A DNA stretch of 64,000 nt from Bacillus yapensis (GCF_005280205.1 NZ_SUND01000011.1:102631-166630); one strand, 5' to 3'. Counted from the stretch's first letter, positions 35,443-44,001 are shown. Notes: generated from the sequence alone by a model not told the origin. Translations and numbers: made by a program.

Positions 35443-37719
35443 ATGAATACAGCTCTGTTTGACAAAAAAATGATTTACATAAACCAATTACATAGAGAGC
35501 ATTATCAAATGATTCATGATGCAGGAAAAAAAGGAAAACTGTTTTGTCCTGTTTGTGAAGAACCTGTTCGGTTTTATTTAGGGATTGAAAACGAGCCTCA
35601 CTTCTTTCATCTGAGTAAGGGTGCCTCTTGTCAGGACCCAATACAAACAAATGAAGAGCAGGTTAGTGAAAAGACCGAATATGTGGAGCGAAATGGTTTT
35701 AAGATTCCTGTCTCCCGCTCTATTACTACAGTTGAGCAACGCACCGAATTTAAAAATCCCCAACCCGTTAAAAAGGTTCCGGTATTTACTGAATCCACTA
35801 AGAGCCAATCAGCGGTCACAAGTCCATATATAGAAGATTTACGAAAGCACCAATTTGCTTTAGATGCCAATCAATCGGAAGCGTTACTTCATACTGAAGG
35901 ACCTCTTCTCGTCATCGCCGGTGCAGGCAGTGGTAAAACTCGAGTACTGACTGCTCGAACAGCCTATATGATTCACGAGAAAAAAATCGATCCTCAATCG
36001 ATTATGCTTGTCACGTTTACGGCGAAAGCAGCAGCGGAAATGAAACACCGTCTACAAACATATCCAAAAATGGAGAACTACAATATCGGAAAGCTACTAG
36101 CCGGTACCTTCCATAGTATTTTTTATCGCATCTTATCATTCCATGATCGAAATCGATGGAGCTCGGACAAGCTTTTAAAGAAAGAGTGGCAAAAGGAACA
36201 AATTATTAAGGATGGAGGAAGAGAATTAGAGCTAGATGAAAAGGAATTTGCCTACGATTTAGCCATTCAACAAATTGGTTTTTGGAAAAATTCTTTAATC
36301 CTCCCTTCTCAGGTGCGGCCAGAATCTCCATGGGAAGAAAAGGTTGCATTTTTGTACAACCATTATGAGAAAACGAAGCAAGAAAAAGATCTCTTCGATT
36401 TTGATGACATGCTTGTTGGCTGCTATCAGCTCTTTCAAGAGAATCCTAGTATTCTAGCAGCCTATCAAAATCGCTTTCAATACTTTCTTATAGATGAGTT
36501 CCAAGACATTAATAAAGTTCAATATGAGCTGATTCGTTTGCTCTGTACGTCCAAGAATATTTGTGCCGTCGGCGATGATGATCAATCTATTTATTCATTT
36601 CGAGGAAGTGACCCTCATTACCTGCTAGAATTTGAAAAAGATTATCCAAATGCGAAGATCGTTGTACTCAATGAAAATTATCGTTCTAGCCATGAAATTG
36701 TTGCGACTGCCAATGCGGTCATTAAGAAAAATAAGGAACGTAGACCGAAGGAAATGAAGGCCCAATTTACATCTCCAGCTGTACCAACTCTCTTCTATCC
36801 TTTTGATGAGGAAGAAGAAGCGACGATGATCATCCAAGACATTCAGGAAAAGATTGCAGCAGGATTTGAGCCTCAGAATTTCGCCATTCTTTTTCGGACA
36901 AACACTGGGAGCCGGGCCGTCTTTGAACGATTAGCTAATTCTAGTCTTCCATTTCGAATTGACCAAGATGTAGAGCCTTTTTATGAGAGATTTATCGTCA
37001 AAGGAATGGTCTCCTTCCTTCGCCTTGCGTTAAACGAGGATGATCAGGACGCTATTCGTAACGTACTCCCTGTCTTGTTTGTGAAAAATAATGTCCTTCA
37101 AGATTTAAAAGCGGAAAGTATTCTAAAAGACTGCAGTTTGTTGGAGTGTTTAAGCGAGGTTAAGACTGGGTTTGCTTTTCAAGAGAGAAAACTGAAGAAG
37201 CTTGTGTCCGTCATTCGTTCCATTCGAGGGCTGACACCTCTTACCGCAATTGAAACCGTTGAAAAAGAGCTCGGTTACGGCGATTTTATTAAGAAAAGAG
37301 GAAATGAAGGAAACAAGCTTGATAAAGGCTCGGATGACGTTCGTGATCTAAAGGTCGCTGCCCGTGGTTTTCAAACACTTTTTGATTTCTTAGAGCATGT
37401 CCATCATATGACGGCAATGAATAAAGAAATGAAAAACCTAAGCAAGAATCTTGTGAATGCTATTACGCTAAGCACGATTCATCGTTCCAAAGGATTAGAG
37501 TATAAGGTTGTCTATATCATCAGTACGGTTGACGGAAGTCTTCCACATGACTATGCTCTCGACTCTTATCGCAACGGTGATTTAGCACCGCTAGAAGAAG
37601 AAAGACGTCTTCTCTATGTAGCCATTACAAGAGCGATGGAGCAGCTATATATTTCTGTACCCGATAAGAGGCGAGGAAAAAAAGCTCATCCTTCGAGGTT
37701 TTTAGCTCCTATAAAATAA
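35443..37719 (+). CDS. yjcD: YjcD-like UvrD/Rep helicase with CoiA-type N-terminal zinc motif
   Basis: 758 aa from ATG 35443 (GAGGGG 7 nt upstream). N-terminus (about residues 10-75) carries LFCPVCEEPVRF...EPHFFHLS, a CxxC plus HFxH module also seen in CoiA. Then SF1A helicase motifs: GAGSGKTRVL (Walker A), VTFTAKAAAEM, FDFDDML, LIDEFQDINKVQYE (Walker B), DDQSIYSFRG, LNENYRSS, STIHRSKGLE and VAITRAMEQLYIS. It should unwind DNA in repair or recombination. Own terminator. Confidence 0.88.
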   Translation: MNTALFDKKMIYINQLHREHYQMIHDAGKKGKLFCPVCEEPVRFYLGIENEPHFFHLSKGASCQDPIQTNEEQVSEKTEYVERNGFKIPVSRSITTVEQRTEFKNPQPVKKVPVFTESTKSQSAVTSPYIEDLRKHQFALDANQSEALLHTEGPLLVIAGAGSGKTRVLTARTAYMIHEKKIDPQSIMLVTFTAKAAAEMKHRLQTYPKMENYNIGKLLAGTFHSIFYRILSFHDRNRWSSDKLLKKEWQKEQIIKDGGRELELDEKEFAYDLAIQQIGFWKNSLILPSQVRPESPWEEKVAFLYNHYEKTKQEKDLFDFDDMLVGCYQLFQENPSILAAYQNRFQYFLIDEFQDINKVQYELIRLLCTSKNICAVGDDDQSIYSFRGSDPHYLLEFEKDYPNAKIVVLNENYRSSHEIVATANAVIKKNKERRPKEMKAQFTSPAVPTLFYPFDEEEEATMIIQDIQEKIAAGFEPQNFAILFRTNTGSRAVFERLANSSLPFRIDQDVEPFYERFIVKGMVSFLRLALNEDDQDAIRNVLPVLFVKNNVLQDLKAESILKDCSLLECLSEVKTGFAFQERKLKKLVSVIRSIRGLTPLTAIETVEKELGYGDFIKKRGNEGNKLDKGSDDVRDLKVAARGFQTLFDFLEHVHHMTAMNKEMKNLSKNLVNAITLSTIHRSKGLEYKVVYIISTVDGSLPHDYALDSYRNGDLAPLEEERRLLYVAITRAMEQLYISVPDKRRGKKAHPSRFLAPIK

Positions 37720-37721
37720 AG

Positions 37722-37754
37722 AAAAAGTCGCTCTGATTTCGAGCGACTTTTTCT
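37722..37754. terminator. Bidirectional terminator between yjcD and spoVIF
   Basis: AAAAAGTCGCTC-TGATTT-CGAGCGACTTTTT. Confidence 0.88.
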
Positions 37755-38009
37755 TTATTTCTTATTAAGCATTTTAGAGATGGTATTAAAATCGAGCTGT
37801 TTGCCATCATTCACAATGGATTTAACAATCTTATCTTCCATTTCCTTATTGACCGGTTTATGAGCAATTTGCGATACGCGTCTAATCACATTTCGAACCG
37901 TCTTTTCATCCTTGAAATTTGCGTTTTGTAGTGAATTTGCCAGTTCAAAAACATCCTTCATGTTGACGCCAGTTTTCTTCTCGATATTTTTAAAGAAATT
38001 ATTATCCAT
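37755..38009 (-). CDS. spoVIF: Stage VI sporulation protein F
   Basis: 84 aa, close to B. subtilis SpoVIF (YjcC). FFKNIEKKTGVNMKDVFELANS, then VRNVIRRVSQIAHKPVNKEMEDKIV and a final helix are the family pattern. In B. subtilis it is made late in the mother cell and is needed for coat assembly and full heat and lysozyme resistance, acting with GerE. A SigK-type promoter lies 35-60 bp upstream, and AAGGAGG precedes the ATG. Confidence 0.9.
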   Translation of the reverse strand: MDNNFFKNIEKKTGVNMKDVFELANSLQNANFKDEKTVRNVIRRVSQIAHKPVNKEMEDKIVKSIVNDGKQLDFNTISKMLNKK

Positions 38010-38043
38010 TCTGTTAAATTACGCCTCCTTCTTAAGCTAATTC

Positions 38044-38070
38044 TATTTTATGAATAGAGCTTAAAAAGGT
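38044..38070 (-). promoter_or_regulatory. SigK-type promoter of spoVIF
   Basis: Minus strand: AC (38069-38070), 16 bp, CATAAAATA (38044-38052), matching AC-N16/17-CATANNNTA. Confidence 0.65.
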
Positions 38071-38189
38071 GATATCGTATTGAAAGGAAAGGCTTACGAC
38101 ATATGGAAAACGCCACAGAAAAGAAAGCGTTTTAATTTATTCAACATCGTTTTGTATAGATTGTTTATTTTCTTCGAAAAAAACCTGAT

Positions 38190-38319
38190 GTTAAAATCCT
38201 AAAACCGATTTTAACGTAGAAATAGCTATTTTGTGCTCACTTACTAAATTTGCATGCTCTTTTCTCATCCCATAAGGTATTTCTTATTCTAGATAAGTAA
38301 CTAAGTTTGAGAAAAGAGC
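38190..38319. repeat. Two-hairpin repeat, copy A
   Basis: Hairpin 1: GTTAAAATC-CTAAAACC-GATTTTAAC (38190-38215), 9-bp stem and 8-nt loop. Spacer 40 nt. Hairpin 2: GCTCTTTTCTC (38256) / GAGAAAAGAGC (38309), 11-bp stem enclosing 42 nt. The element ends 1 bp before the stop codon of the minus-strand SDR gene. It is the shortest copy; related copies are at 44002, 44987 and 45329. Confidence 0.72.
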
Positions 38320-38320
38320 T

Positions 38321-39097
38321 TTATTTGATTAACCAGCCTCCATCGACAAGTACATCAGATCCCGTCATATACGATGCTTCTTCAGAGGCAACAAACGCGA
38401 TCACGTTGGCAATTTCAGTTGCCTTTCCAATTCTTTTTAAAGCTGTATTTCGTTCAATCGCTTTCACAAATTTGTCATTTTGGAGTCCCTGTTCTGTCAA
38501 TGGCGTTTCGATGAATCCAGGTGAAACAGAATTGACCCGAATCCCGTATGGAGCTAGTTCGAGTGCAAGAGCTCGAGTAAAATTAATGACACCAGCTTTG
38601 GCAGCACTGTAATGGGGAAGAAATTGACCAGCTTGATGACCAGATAATGAGGCGACATTTACGATCGCTCTTCCCTGTAATCCACTTTCTTCTTTCGCTT
38701 TCGTTACCATGAGATTTCCTAGCATTTTAGATACTAGAAAGACACTTCGTAAATTCGTTTTCTGCACGTCATCCCAATCTTCCTCAGTTGTATCTAGTAT
38801 TTTTGAATTCTTGGCCCCTCCTGCATTATTGATTAAAATATGAAGGTCTCCAAAATGAACATTGATGTAGTCTGACAGCTCTTTTACGTCCTCTTCATCC
38901 GTTACGTCAGCTGGAAAAATTTCAGCCATAGGAATTCTCTTTGTTCTATTAATCTCATTTGCCACAGCCTCTAATTTGGATTTTGTTCTTCCCACAAGGA
39001 CAACTCTAGCTCCTTCTCCAGCCAAACGGATGGCTACTTCCTTGCCAATTCCACTTCCTGCCCCAGTAATCAGCGCAATTGTTTGTGAAAACCTCAT
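38321..39097 (-). CDS. Short-chain dehydrogenase/reductase
   Basis: 258 aa classical SDR: TGAGSGIGKEVA (cofactor loop, about residue 12), NNAGG (about 92), NVASLSG (catalytic Ser) and YSAAKAG (Tyr and Lys, about 162-166), then the SPGFIETPL segment and C-terminal MTGSDVLVDGG. Arg/Lys residues after strand 2 (VGRTKSK) favour NADP. FabG-like, but the substrate is not clear. Single-gene unit; its 3' end runs directly into repeat copy A. Confidence 0.88.
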   Translation of the reverse strand: MRFSQTIALITGAGSGIGKEVAIRLAGEGARVVLVGRTKSKLEAVANEINRTKRIPMAEIFPADVTDEEDVKELSDYINVHFGDLHILINNAGGAKNSKILDTTEEDWDDVQKTNLRSVFLVSKMLGNLMVTKAKEESGLQGRAIVNVASLSGHQAGQFLPHYSAAKAGVINFTRALALELAPYGIRVNSVSPGFIETPLTEQGLQNDKFVKAIERNTALKRIGKATEIANVIAFVASEEASYMTGSDVLVDGGWLIK

Positions 39098-39169
39098 CTC
39101 TCACACCCCTTTAGTTGTCCTCCTTACTTCCTTACTAAAATTTACTCTCGTCTTTACCAATTCATGTCA

Positions 39170-39203
39170 ACAAAAAAAGAAATGCCGCTTATTTAACGGC
39201 ATT
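39170..39203 (-). terminator. Terminator of the YjcZ-type gene
   Basis: AATGCCG / CGGCATT stem and a T-run (39170-39180) on the minus strand. Confidence 0.8.
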
Positions 39204-39226
39204 CCTCCTGACTTGTTTGCTAATTA

Positions 39227-39361
39227 TTAGTTGTAGAAGCTAGCTCCAACAATAATTAACAAAATAAACAATACAACGATTAATACGAAGGTTGAACCTC
39301 CATAGCCACCGCCGCCATAACCGTAGCCACCATAGCCACAGCCTCCATATCCGAAGCCCAT
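39227..39361 (-). CDS. YjcZ-family sporulation peptide, 44 aa
   Basis: Gly/Tyr-rich head ([20 protein letters not shown]) followed by one membrane segment ([17 protein letters not shown]), the hallmark of the YjcZ/SscA family of small spore-assembly proteins. GAGGTGAC precedes the ATG. A textbook SigK-type promoter lies 32-59 bp upstream and a terminator follows, so it is a late mother-cell monocistronic gene. A single Cys (residue 8) is present. Confidence 0.9.
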   Translation of the reverse strand: MGFGYGGCGYGGYGYGGGGYGGSTFVLIVVLFILLIIVGASFYN

Positions 39362-39392
39362 ATATGTCACCTCGCTTTAATGGTGTCACAAG

Positions 39393-39420
39393 TAACATAT
39401 GTGGGACATGAAAAAAGTGT
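39393..39420 (-). promoter_or_regulatory. SigK-type promoter of the YjcZ-family gene
   Basis: Minus strand: AC (39419-39420), 17 bp, CATATGTTA (39393-39401), exact match to AC-N17-CATANNNTA. Confidence 0.78.
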
Positions 39421-39460
39421 ATAGGCTTTGTACTAGAATTGGCTTGTCTTTGGAGTGTAA

Positions 39461-39817
39461 TTACCCTTTTGGCTTAAACAAAAGCGCTCCGAGAAAAGCA
39501 AATACGATCGCAGCAGAAATTCCGGAGCTTGTTACCTCAAACATCCCTGTCAAGACTCCTACCAAACCATGTTGTTCCGCTTCCTGTAACGCACCATGTA
39601 CAAGGGTATTACCAAAATTCGTAATCGGAACCGTCGCCCCTGCTCCAGCAAAGTCAGCTAATGGTTCATATAAACCAAGTCCATCGAGAATCGCGCCCAT
39701 CACAACAAGCAGGCTCAACGTATGTCCTGGAGTTAACTTGGCCACATCAAACATTATCTGCCCGATTACGCAAATGAGCCCACCAATCACAAATGCCCAG
39801 AAAAACATTGGTAGCAT
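39461..39817 (-). CDS. spoVAE: Stage V sporulation protein AE (SpoVAEb)
   Basis: 118 aa, three to four membrane segments. AKLTPGHTLSLLVVMGAILD and DFAGAGATVPITNFGNTLVHG are strongly conserved in SpoVAEb. Part of the inner-membrane channel complex that moves dipicolinic acid into the forespore and out at germination. Follows spoVAD by 14 bp. Only AC, AD and AEb are present here, the minimal set; AA, AB, AEa and AF are not in this cluster. Confidence 0.93.
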   Translation of the reverse strand: MLPMFFWAFVIGGLICVIGQIMFDVAKLTPGHTLSLLVVMGAILDGLGLYEPLADFAGAGATVPITNFGNTLVHGALQEAEQHGLVGVLTGMFEVTSSGISAAIVFAFLGALLFKPKG

Positions 39818-39831
39818 GCTTCTTCCTCCTT

Positions 39832-40848
39832 TTAAATATCCATCTCAATCGCTACGGCATGAGCAATACACGGAATACTTTCACTCTGTTGGTAAGTAAG
39901 CGGCGATAACAAAGCACCTGTCGCGACAACGAGAATTTTTTTGTACGTCCCCTTCATCATTTCCTTCATGATATGTCCGTACAACACTGCAGCTGAGCAC
40001 CCTGCCCCGCTTGCCCCAGCCTGAACGGGCTGGTCGTCTTTATAGATCAGGAGCCCACAATCCTGAAATTTCTCTCGTTCAAACTTAATCCCATTTTTTT
40101 GCAAGAGTTCATATGTGACATTCTGACCAATCCGTGCCAAATCCCCTGTCAAAATTAAATCGTAATAGTCCGGATCTAAATTCATATCCTTAAAGTGAGC
40201 TGTAATCGTATCTGCAGCAGCTGGTGCCATAGCACCTCCCATGTTAAAAGGATCAGTCATCCCAAGGTCGACCACTTTCCCAATTGTTGCAGAGGTGACG
40301 ACTGGCAGCCCCTTTTCATTTTCATGTTTTTTAACAAGGGCAGCACCAGCCCCCGTCACAGTCCATTGGGCAGTTGGTGGTTTTTGTCCGCCATACTCCG
40401 TTGGATAGCGAAATTGCTTTTCCGTTGCCGCATTATGACTCGAAGCACCTGTTAAAATATAGTCAGCTCCCTCATAATTGATCAGAAACGAGGCAAGTGC
40501 GAGTCCCTCCATGGAAGTCGAGCAGGCACCGAAAATACCTAAATAGGGCACCTCAATAGTTCGAGCGGCTAGGCTAGAAGGAGTAATCTGATTGATTAAA
40601 TCACCTGCAATAAAAAATTGTACATCATCTTTTTTCTTGTTGGCTTTTTCCAGAGCGGTTTTGGATGCTTCCTCCATTAACACACGCTGTGCTTTCTCAT
40701 AGGAGTCCTCTCCCATCCATAAATCATCATGGAGAATATCAAAATCAGCTGCAAGCCTTCCATTGGCTTCAAAAGGTCCACCAGACACACCGGTCGAAAC
40801 AATCACTGGTTTATTCGCAAAGACCCATGTTTGCTGTCCTTTACGCAT
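39832..40848 (-). CDS. spoVAD: Stage V sporulation protein AD
   Basis: 338 aa from ATG 40848, identical in length to B. subtilis SpoVAD. Thiolase-like fold (FGACSTSMEGLALASFLI, about residues 112-129; GAGAALVKK; GASGAGCSAAVLYGHI) without an enzymatic role; in B. subtilis it binds dipicolinic acid directly. The start codon overlaps the spoVAC stop by one base (TAATG), with GGGGGG just upstream. Confidence 0.95.
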   Translation of the reverse strand: MRKGQQTWVFANKPVIVSTGVSGGPFEANGRLAADFDILHDDLWMGEDSYEKAQRVLMEEASKTALEKANKKKDDVQFFIAGDLINQITPSSLAARTIEVPYLGIFGACSTSMEGLALASFLINYEGADYILTGASSHNAATEKQFRYPTEYGGQKPPTAQWTVTGAGAALVKKHENEKGLPVVTSATIGKVVDLGMTDPFNMGGAMAPAAADTITAHFKDMNLDPDYYDLILTGDLARIGQNVTYELLQKNGIKFEREKFQDCGLLIYKDDQPVQAGASGAGCSAAVLYGHIMKEMMKGTYKKILVVATGALLSPLTYQQSESIPCIAHAVAIEMDI

Positions 40849-41321
40849 TATATAACCCCCCACTTAATGAGAAGTGTCTTAATTAAAGCTACAATAAACG
40901 CGGAAAATACACCAAATAAAATAACAGAACCTGCTAATTTAAACATATTCCCACCTACACCAAGAACAAAGCCTTCCGTCCGATGTTCAATCGCTGCAGA
41001 AATGACCGCATTCCCAAAACCCGTAACAGGTACCGCACTACCTGCACCAGCAAATTGTCCAATATGATCGTAGACGCCAAATCCCGTTAAAAGCATTGAG
41101 AAAAAGACCATTGTGGCAACAGTTGGATTCCCTGATGTCTGTTCGGTAAAATTAAAAAAGTATATGTAGAAATAACTCACAGCTTGTCCGAGCAAACAGA
41201 AGAGGCCACCTACAAAGAAAGCCTTAATGCAGTTCTTAAAAACAGGTCTTTTCGCTTCATACTTTTTTTCCAGAGATTGATATTGCTGTTGTTTTTTTGA
41301 TTTACTATCCTTATTCCCCAT
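40848..41321 (-). CDS. spoVAC: Stage V sporulation protein AC
   Basis: 157 aa from ATG 41321 (AAAGGAGC upstream; an in-frame TTG at 41327 is inside the ribosome site). A charged cytoplasmic N-terminus (residues 1-35), then four membrane segments including FVGGLFCLLGQAVSYFYIYF and FAGAGSAVPVTGFGNAVISAA, similar to SpoVAEb. SpoVAC is the mechanosensitive pore of the DPA channel. The operon continues from the YhcN-type lipoprotein gene 13 bp upstream. Confidence 0.94.
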   Translation of the reverse strand: MGNKDSKSKKQQQYQSLEKKYEAKRPVFKNCIKAFFVGGLFCLLGQAVSYFYIYFFNFTEQTSGNPTVATMVFFSMLLTGFGVYDHIGQFAGAGSAVPVTGFGNAVISAAIEHRTEGFVLGVGGNMFKLAGSVILFGVFSAFIVALIKTLLIKWGVI

Positions 41322-41334
41322 CGCCAAGCTCCTT

Positions 41335-41805
41335 TCATGTCAGTTCTTTCTTCAGCTTGATAATTTCCTGCAGCTTTTTCTCTGCTTCCTTTTGAGAATA
41401 GTTTGAATCCTTCATATTTTCTTCTAGCTCAACTGCCTCAAGGAAAATTTTATAATCGCTTGATACAATAAAATTCTCTTCCGGGTATTTATCTTCTAAA
41501 CGCTTGTTAATATCTTTTTCAATTCTCTTCATGTGAAACCTTTGCATATGCTTCACCTTGTAGGCAACGAGAATATCCTCCTTACCTTTTATAACAGCCA
41601 CATCATAGAGTTCATCAAAGTCTTCAATATCCTTTTCAACGGATCGAACAAGCTCTTGGTCTTTCTTTGTGTCTTTGCCAATGGTAACCGGAGTTGGATT
41701 GGTTGTTTTGATTAGCGAAATTCCGCTCTCTTTTGGGCCGTCATTGTTACATCCACCTACAAGGACTGTACCCATCACGATAAATAGAATTAAACACTTT
41801 CTCAT
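41335..41805 (-). CDS. YhcN/YlaJ-family sporulation lipoprotein
   Basis: 156 aa. Lipobox VGGC (Cys19). DELYDVAVIKGKEDILVAYKVKH and RIEKDINKRLEDKYPEENFI follow the YhcN/YlaJ family, lipoproteins of the spore inner membrane with roles in germination. Its position directly upstream of spoVAC makes it the first gene of the spoVA operon here, an arrangement found in many Bacillaceae though not in B. subtilis. C-terminal coiled-coil-like tail (SQKEAEKKLQEIIKLKKEL). Confidence 0.88.
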   Translation of the reverse strand: MRKCLILFIVMGTVLVGGCNNDGPKESGISLIKTTNPTPVTIGKDTKKDQELVRSVEKDIEDFDELYDVAVIKGKEDILVAYKVKHMQRFHMKRIEKDINKRLEDKYPEENFIVSSDYKIFLEAVELEENMKDSNYSQKEAEKKLQEIIKLKKELT

Positions 41806-41948
41806 TTAGGATTCCCTTCCTCTACTACATCTGTATATTCCTTTATTATTTTCCTCGTCCTTTTCAAAAAATATGAACTTTTACCATTAAATATCCACTA
41901 CCAATATTTTCTTCATATCTTTCACAGATGTCACCAAACTGGAAAAAC

Positions 41949-41978
41949 AAAAAGGCCATCCAAAAGTAAACGCCTTTT
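41949..41978 (-). terminator. Terminator of the 39-aa gene
   Basis: AAAAAGGC / GCCTTTT pairing with T-rich sequence following on the minus strand. Confidence 0.55.
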
Positions 41979-42025
41979 AGACAGCCTCCCCTATATTAAG
42001 TAATCAAGCCTTACAACTTCTTTAA

Positions 42026-42145
42026 CTAACGAGAGCTCTTCTTCCCACATCCACAACCTTTTTTCTTAGTAGTTGTATTAAGCGTTTTATTTGCCGGAAG
42101 CGGTTGAAGCGGTCTGTTTTTATTTGCTGCATTTTGTAATCTCAC
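42026..42145 (-). CDS. Small Lys/Cys-rich probable spore protein, 39 aa
   Basis: GTG start with GGGAGAGA upstream; product ends TKKKGCGCGKKSSR. Basic, no membrane segment, two cysteines in a GCGCG motif that could take part in disulfide cross-linking. It is not recognised by name. A SigK-type promoter 64-91 bp upstream, a terminator, and neighbours yjcA, cotZ and spoVA support a late mother-cell, coat-associated role, which is inference. Confidence 0.62.
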   Translation of the reverse strand: MRLQNAANKNRPLQPLPANKTLNTTTKKKGCGCGKKSSR

Positions 42146-42208
42146 GAATCTTCTCTCCCATCCTAATTAAATTTTCCCTAAACACAGTTGAAATCAGTAC
42201 CGATATGA

Positions 42209-42236
42209 TACATTATGCAATTTGATTAAAGCATGT
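42209..42236 (-). promoter_or_regulatory. SigK-type promoter of the 39-aa gene
   Basis: Minus strand: AC (42235-42236), 17 bp, CATAATGTA (42209-42217), exact match to AC-N17-CATANNNTA. Confidence 0.72.
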
Positions 42237-42276
42237 ATATGTCCTTTACCCAGTTTTTTTTAAATACCCACATTCA

Positions 42277-42627
42277 TTAAAGTAATCTTTGCACAACCGT
42301 CTCAATTATCGCGGCAATCCCCGCAACGGCCAAAATGATCAAAATGGGTGTAGCGTAGGCCGGCCAGTAAAAATAAAATATACAGATTGCAAGTGTAGAC
42401 CATATTCCAGTACACCAATAACAGCTCAGCAATTCACCCATAAAGTTCGTGAATAAGCCCTTTTTCGGAACAAAATAGACTTCCTCTTGTCCATCTAGGT
42501 TCACTTCAATTTCTTCCTCAAAAAATGGTGCTCTTAAAAATTCAGTAATTTTATCAAAAACAATCAATCTCGTTAATCGAAAACTGGCTAAAGAGATAAT
42601 CACTATTTCCATCCAAGAAATTGTCAT
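42277..42627 (-). CDS. yjcA: DUF1360 sporulation membrane protein YjcA
   Basis: 116 aa from ATG 42627 (AAGGG 9 nt upstream; ATG at 42636 is the alternative). SLASFRLTRLIVFDKITEFLRAPF then ELLSCYWCTGIWSTLAICIFYFYWP, with two C-terminal membrane segments, is DUF1360; the CYWCTG motif is invariant. B. subtilis YjcA is made during sporulation; its role is unknown. Confidence 0.87.
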   Translation of the reverse strand: MTISWMEIVIISLASFRLTRLIVFDKITEFLRAPFFEEEIEVNLDGQEEVYFVPKKGLFTNFMGELLSCYWCTGIWSTLAICIFYFYWPAYATPILIILAVAGIAAIIETVVQRLL

Positions 42628-42690
42628 TCTAGTCATCCCTTATCAATTAATAATTTTGCCCATTTTTAGGAAACAAGGCGTTTGTCCGTT

Positions 42691-42718
42691 ACCCAAACGC
42701 CCTTATAGCAATATGTTA
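42691..42718 (+). promoter_or_regulatory. SigK-type promoter of cotZ
   Basis: AC (42691-42692), 17 bp, AATATGTTA (42710-42718): one mismatch to CATANNNTA. It lies 41 bp before the start codon. Confidence 0.6.
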
Positions 42719-42758
42719 TTAATGTAATATTACATCTAAGAATAAGGAGGAAAAACAA

Positions 42759-43256
42759 ATGGGTTGTGGAAAAAAAGACGATGTATTAGGCGTTAGTCGC
42801 GACAACTGTGTATGTGAAGTTGTTCGTGCTATCAAAGACATCCAAGATGCAGCTGAAGATGTTTGTGAATGTCCTACTAACTGCTTCCAGGAACCACTTG
42901 GTTCTTTAGTTAATCCAACAAAAAGAAATCGTGTAGATACTCGCGTGTTCACATTAAAAACTGCAGATGGTTCTCCTTTCCATGCATTCTTTAGAGATGA
43001 TAAATGTGCGTGCGTGTCTATCTTCTTCCGCGTAGAAGAAGTCTTTGATAATTGCTGCGCAACTTTACGTGTCATCAAGCCAGTGAAACACGATGGTGAA
43101 GCAGTTGATTTAACTAAAGGCGGCAAAATCGATTTAGGCGCTGTATGCGAAGTAGATCGTTTCGAAAGAACTGACGATTGTGTAACAGTTGACTTAAGCT
43201 GCTTCTGTGCAATTCAATGTATCGCCGATGTAGATTTAGACATTTGTGAAGACTAA
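42759..43256 (+). CDS. cotZ: CotY/CotZ (ExsY)-family spore coat protein
   Basis: 165 aa, about 13 cysteines. Opens MGCGKKDDV, has CVCEVVRAIKDIQDAAEDVCEC and ends SCFCAIQCIADVDLDICED, the CotZ/CotY/ExsY pattern. These proteins self-assemble into disulfide-linked hexagonal sheets of the crust or exosporium base layer. A single copy is present here, where B. subtilis has cotY and cotZ in tandem. Strong ribosome site (AAGGAGG), SigK-type promoter and a strong terminator: a highly expressed late gene. Confidence 0.93.
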   Translation: MGCGKKDDVLGVSRDNCVCEVVRAIKDIQDAAEDVCECPTNCFQEPLGSLVNPTKRNRVDTRVFTLKTADGSPFHAFFRDDKCACVSIFFRVEEVFDNCCATLRVIKPVKHDGEAVDLTKGGKIDLGAVCEVDRFERTDDCVTVDLSCFCAIQCIADVDLDICED

Positions 43257-43277
43257 GAAAAGAATCATTCTTTAGTC

Positions 43278-43310
43278 AAAGAGCCAGTCTGTTTCGACTG
43301 GCTCTTTCTG
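43278..43310 (+). terminator. Terminator of cotZ
   Basis: AAAGAGCCAGTC-TGTTTC-GACTGGCTCTTT; also serves the convergent cotO side. Confidence 0.85.
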
Positions 43311-43322
43311 ATCGAGCATTTT

Positions 43323-43841
43323 TCAACGAAATCCGATCATTTTTACTTCGGCGAGATCTTTGATTGCAATGGTTACTACCTTTTTATCAAAAAGTCGAAC
43401 GACCACATCATGCAAATTTTTCTCAACCAAGGTTCCTCGTAGCGACCCATTTTCTGTTGTGAATATACATGGAATCGGAGGTAATTGAGGAGGAAACCTT
43501 TCTAAGTAGTCAAGCTTTTCCACTAAGTCCATTTCTTTAAATGACTTGAGTCTTCTAAGACCAAATCCCCCTCGATTCGGCTCCTGCACCGTTTGTGCCT
43601 GCTCATAATCTTCTATCGTTTGTTGAATCTCCTTAGACGTTAAGGTCGTTTCTCTCTTCTTAACTTCTTGTTCTAATGATCCTCTACTTTTTCGATCAAT
43701 TCCATCATCCATTTTGGTTTCTTCTTTAAAACTGTCAACTTTTTTAGCTGAAAAGGATTTCTGCATGATACCTTCCGGAAATTTAAATCCTGGCTGATGA
43801 ATATATAGTAGGGGCTCCCTTTTCTTCTGTTCCTTATTCAA
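43323..43841 (-). CDS. cotO: Spore coat protein CotO
   Basis: 172 aa. N-terminal REPLLYIHQPGFKFPEGIMQ, a long polar, probably disordered middle, and a conserved C-terminal block LEKLDYLERFPPQLPPIPCIF (read here as KLDYLERFPPQLPPIPC) ending in VVRLFDKKVVTIAIKDL. This is the CotO (YjbX) pattern. In B. subtilis CotO is a morphogenetic protein for outer coat assembly. CATACATAT at 43883-43891 is a weak SigE/SigK-like -10. Neighbour order fabI-cotO-cotZ as in B. subtilis. Confidence 0.85.
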   Translation of the reverse strand: MNKEQKKREPLLYIHQPGFKFPEGIMQKSFSAKKVDSFKEETKMDDGIDRKSRGSLEQEVKKRETTLTSKEIQQTIEDYEQAQTVQEPNRGGFGLRRLKSFKEMDLVEKLDYLERFPPQLPPIPCIFTTENGSLRGTLVEKNLHDVVVRLFDKKVVTIAIKDLAEVKMIGFR

Positions 43842-44001
43842 ATTGCTTGCACCTCCCCATACAATTGATTCTTTCTATATGTATGCCGAAGGGTTTATTT
43901 CGTTTCCAAGTGAGCCTTATTTTTCGGATCAAAAAAGCCCACCCCGCAAAAAGGTGAGCTTGTTCAAATTATAAAGTCTAGTTTCGTATAGATGTGATTT
44001 C

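Noticed and set aside
38080..38202. 40-codon plus-strand ORF (TTG start) with an AAGGTGAT site, between spoVIF and repeat A
   Set aside because: Overlaps the spoVIF promoter and repeat hairpin 1, and its sequence shows no recognisable protein pattern.
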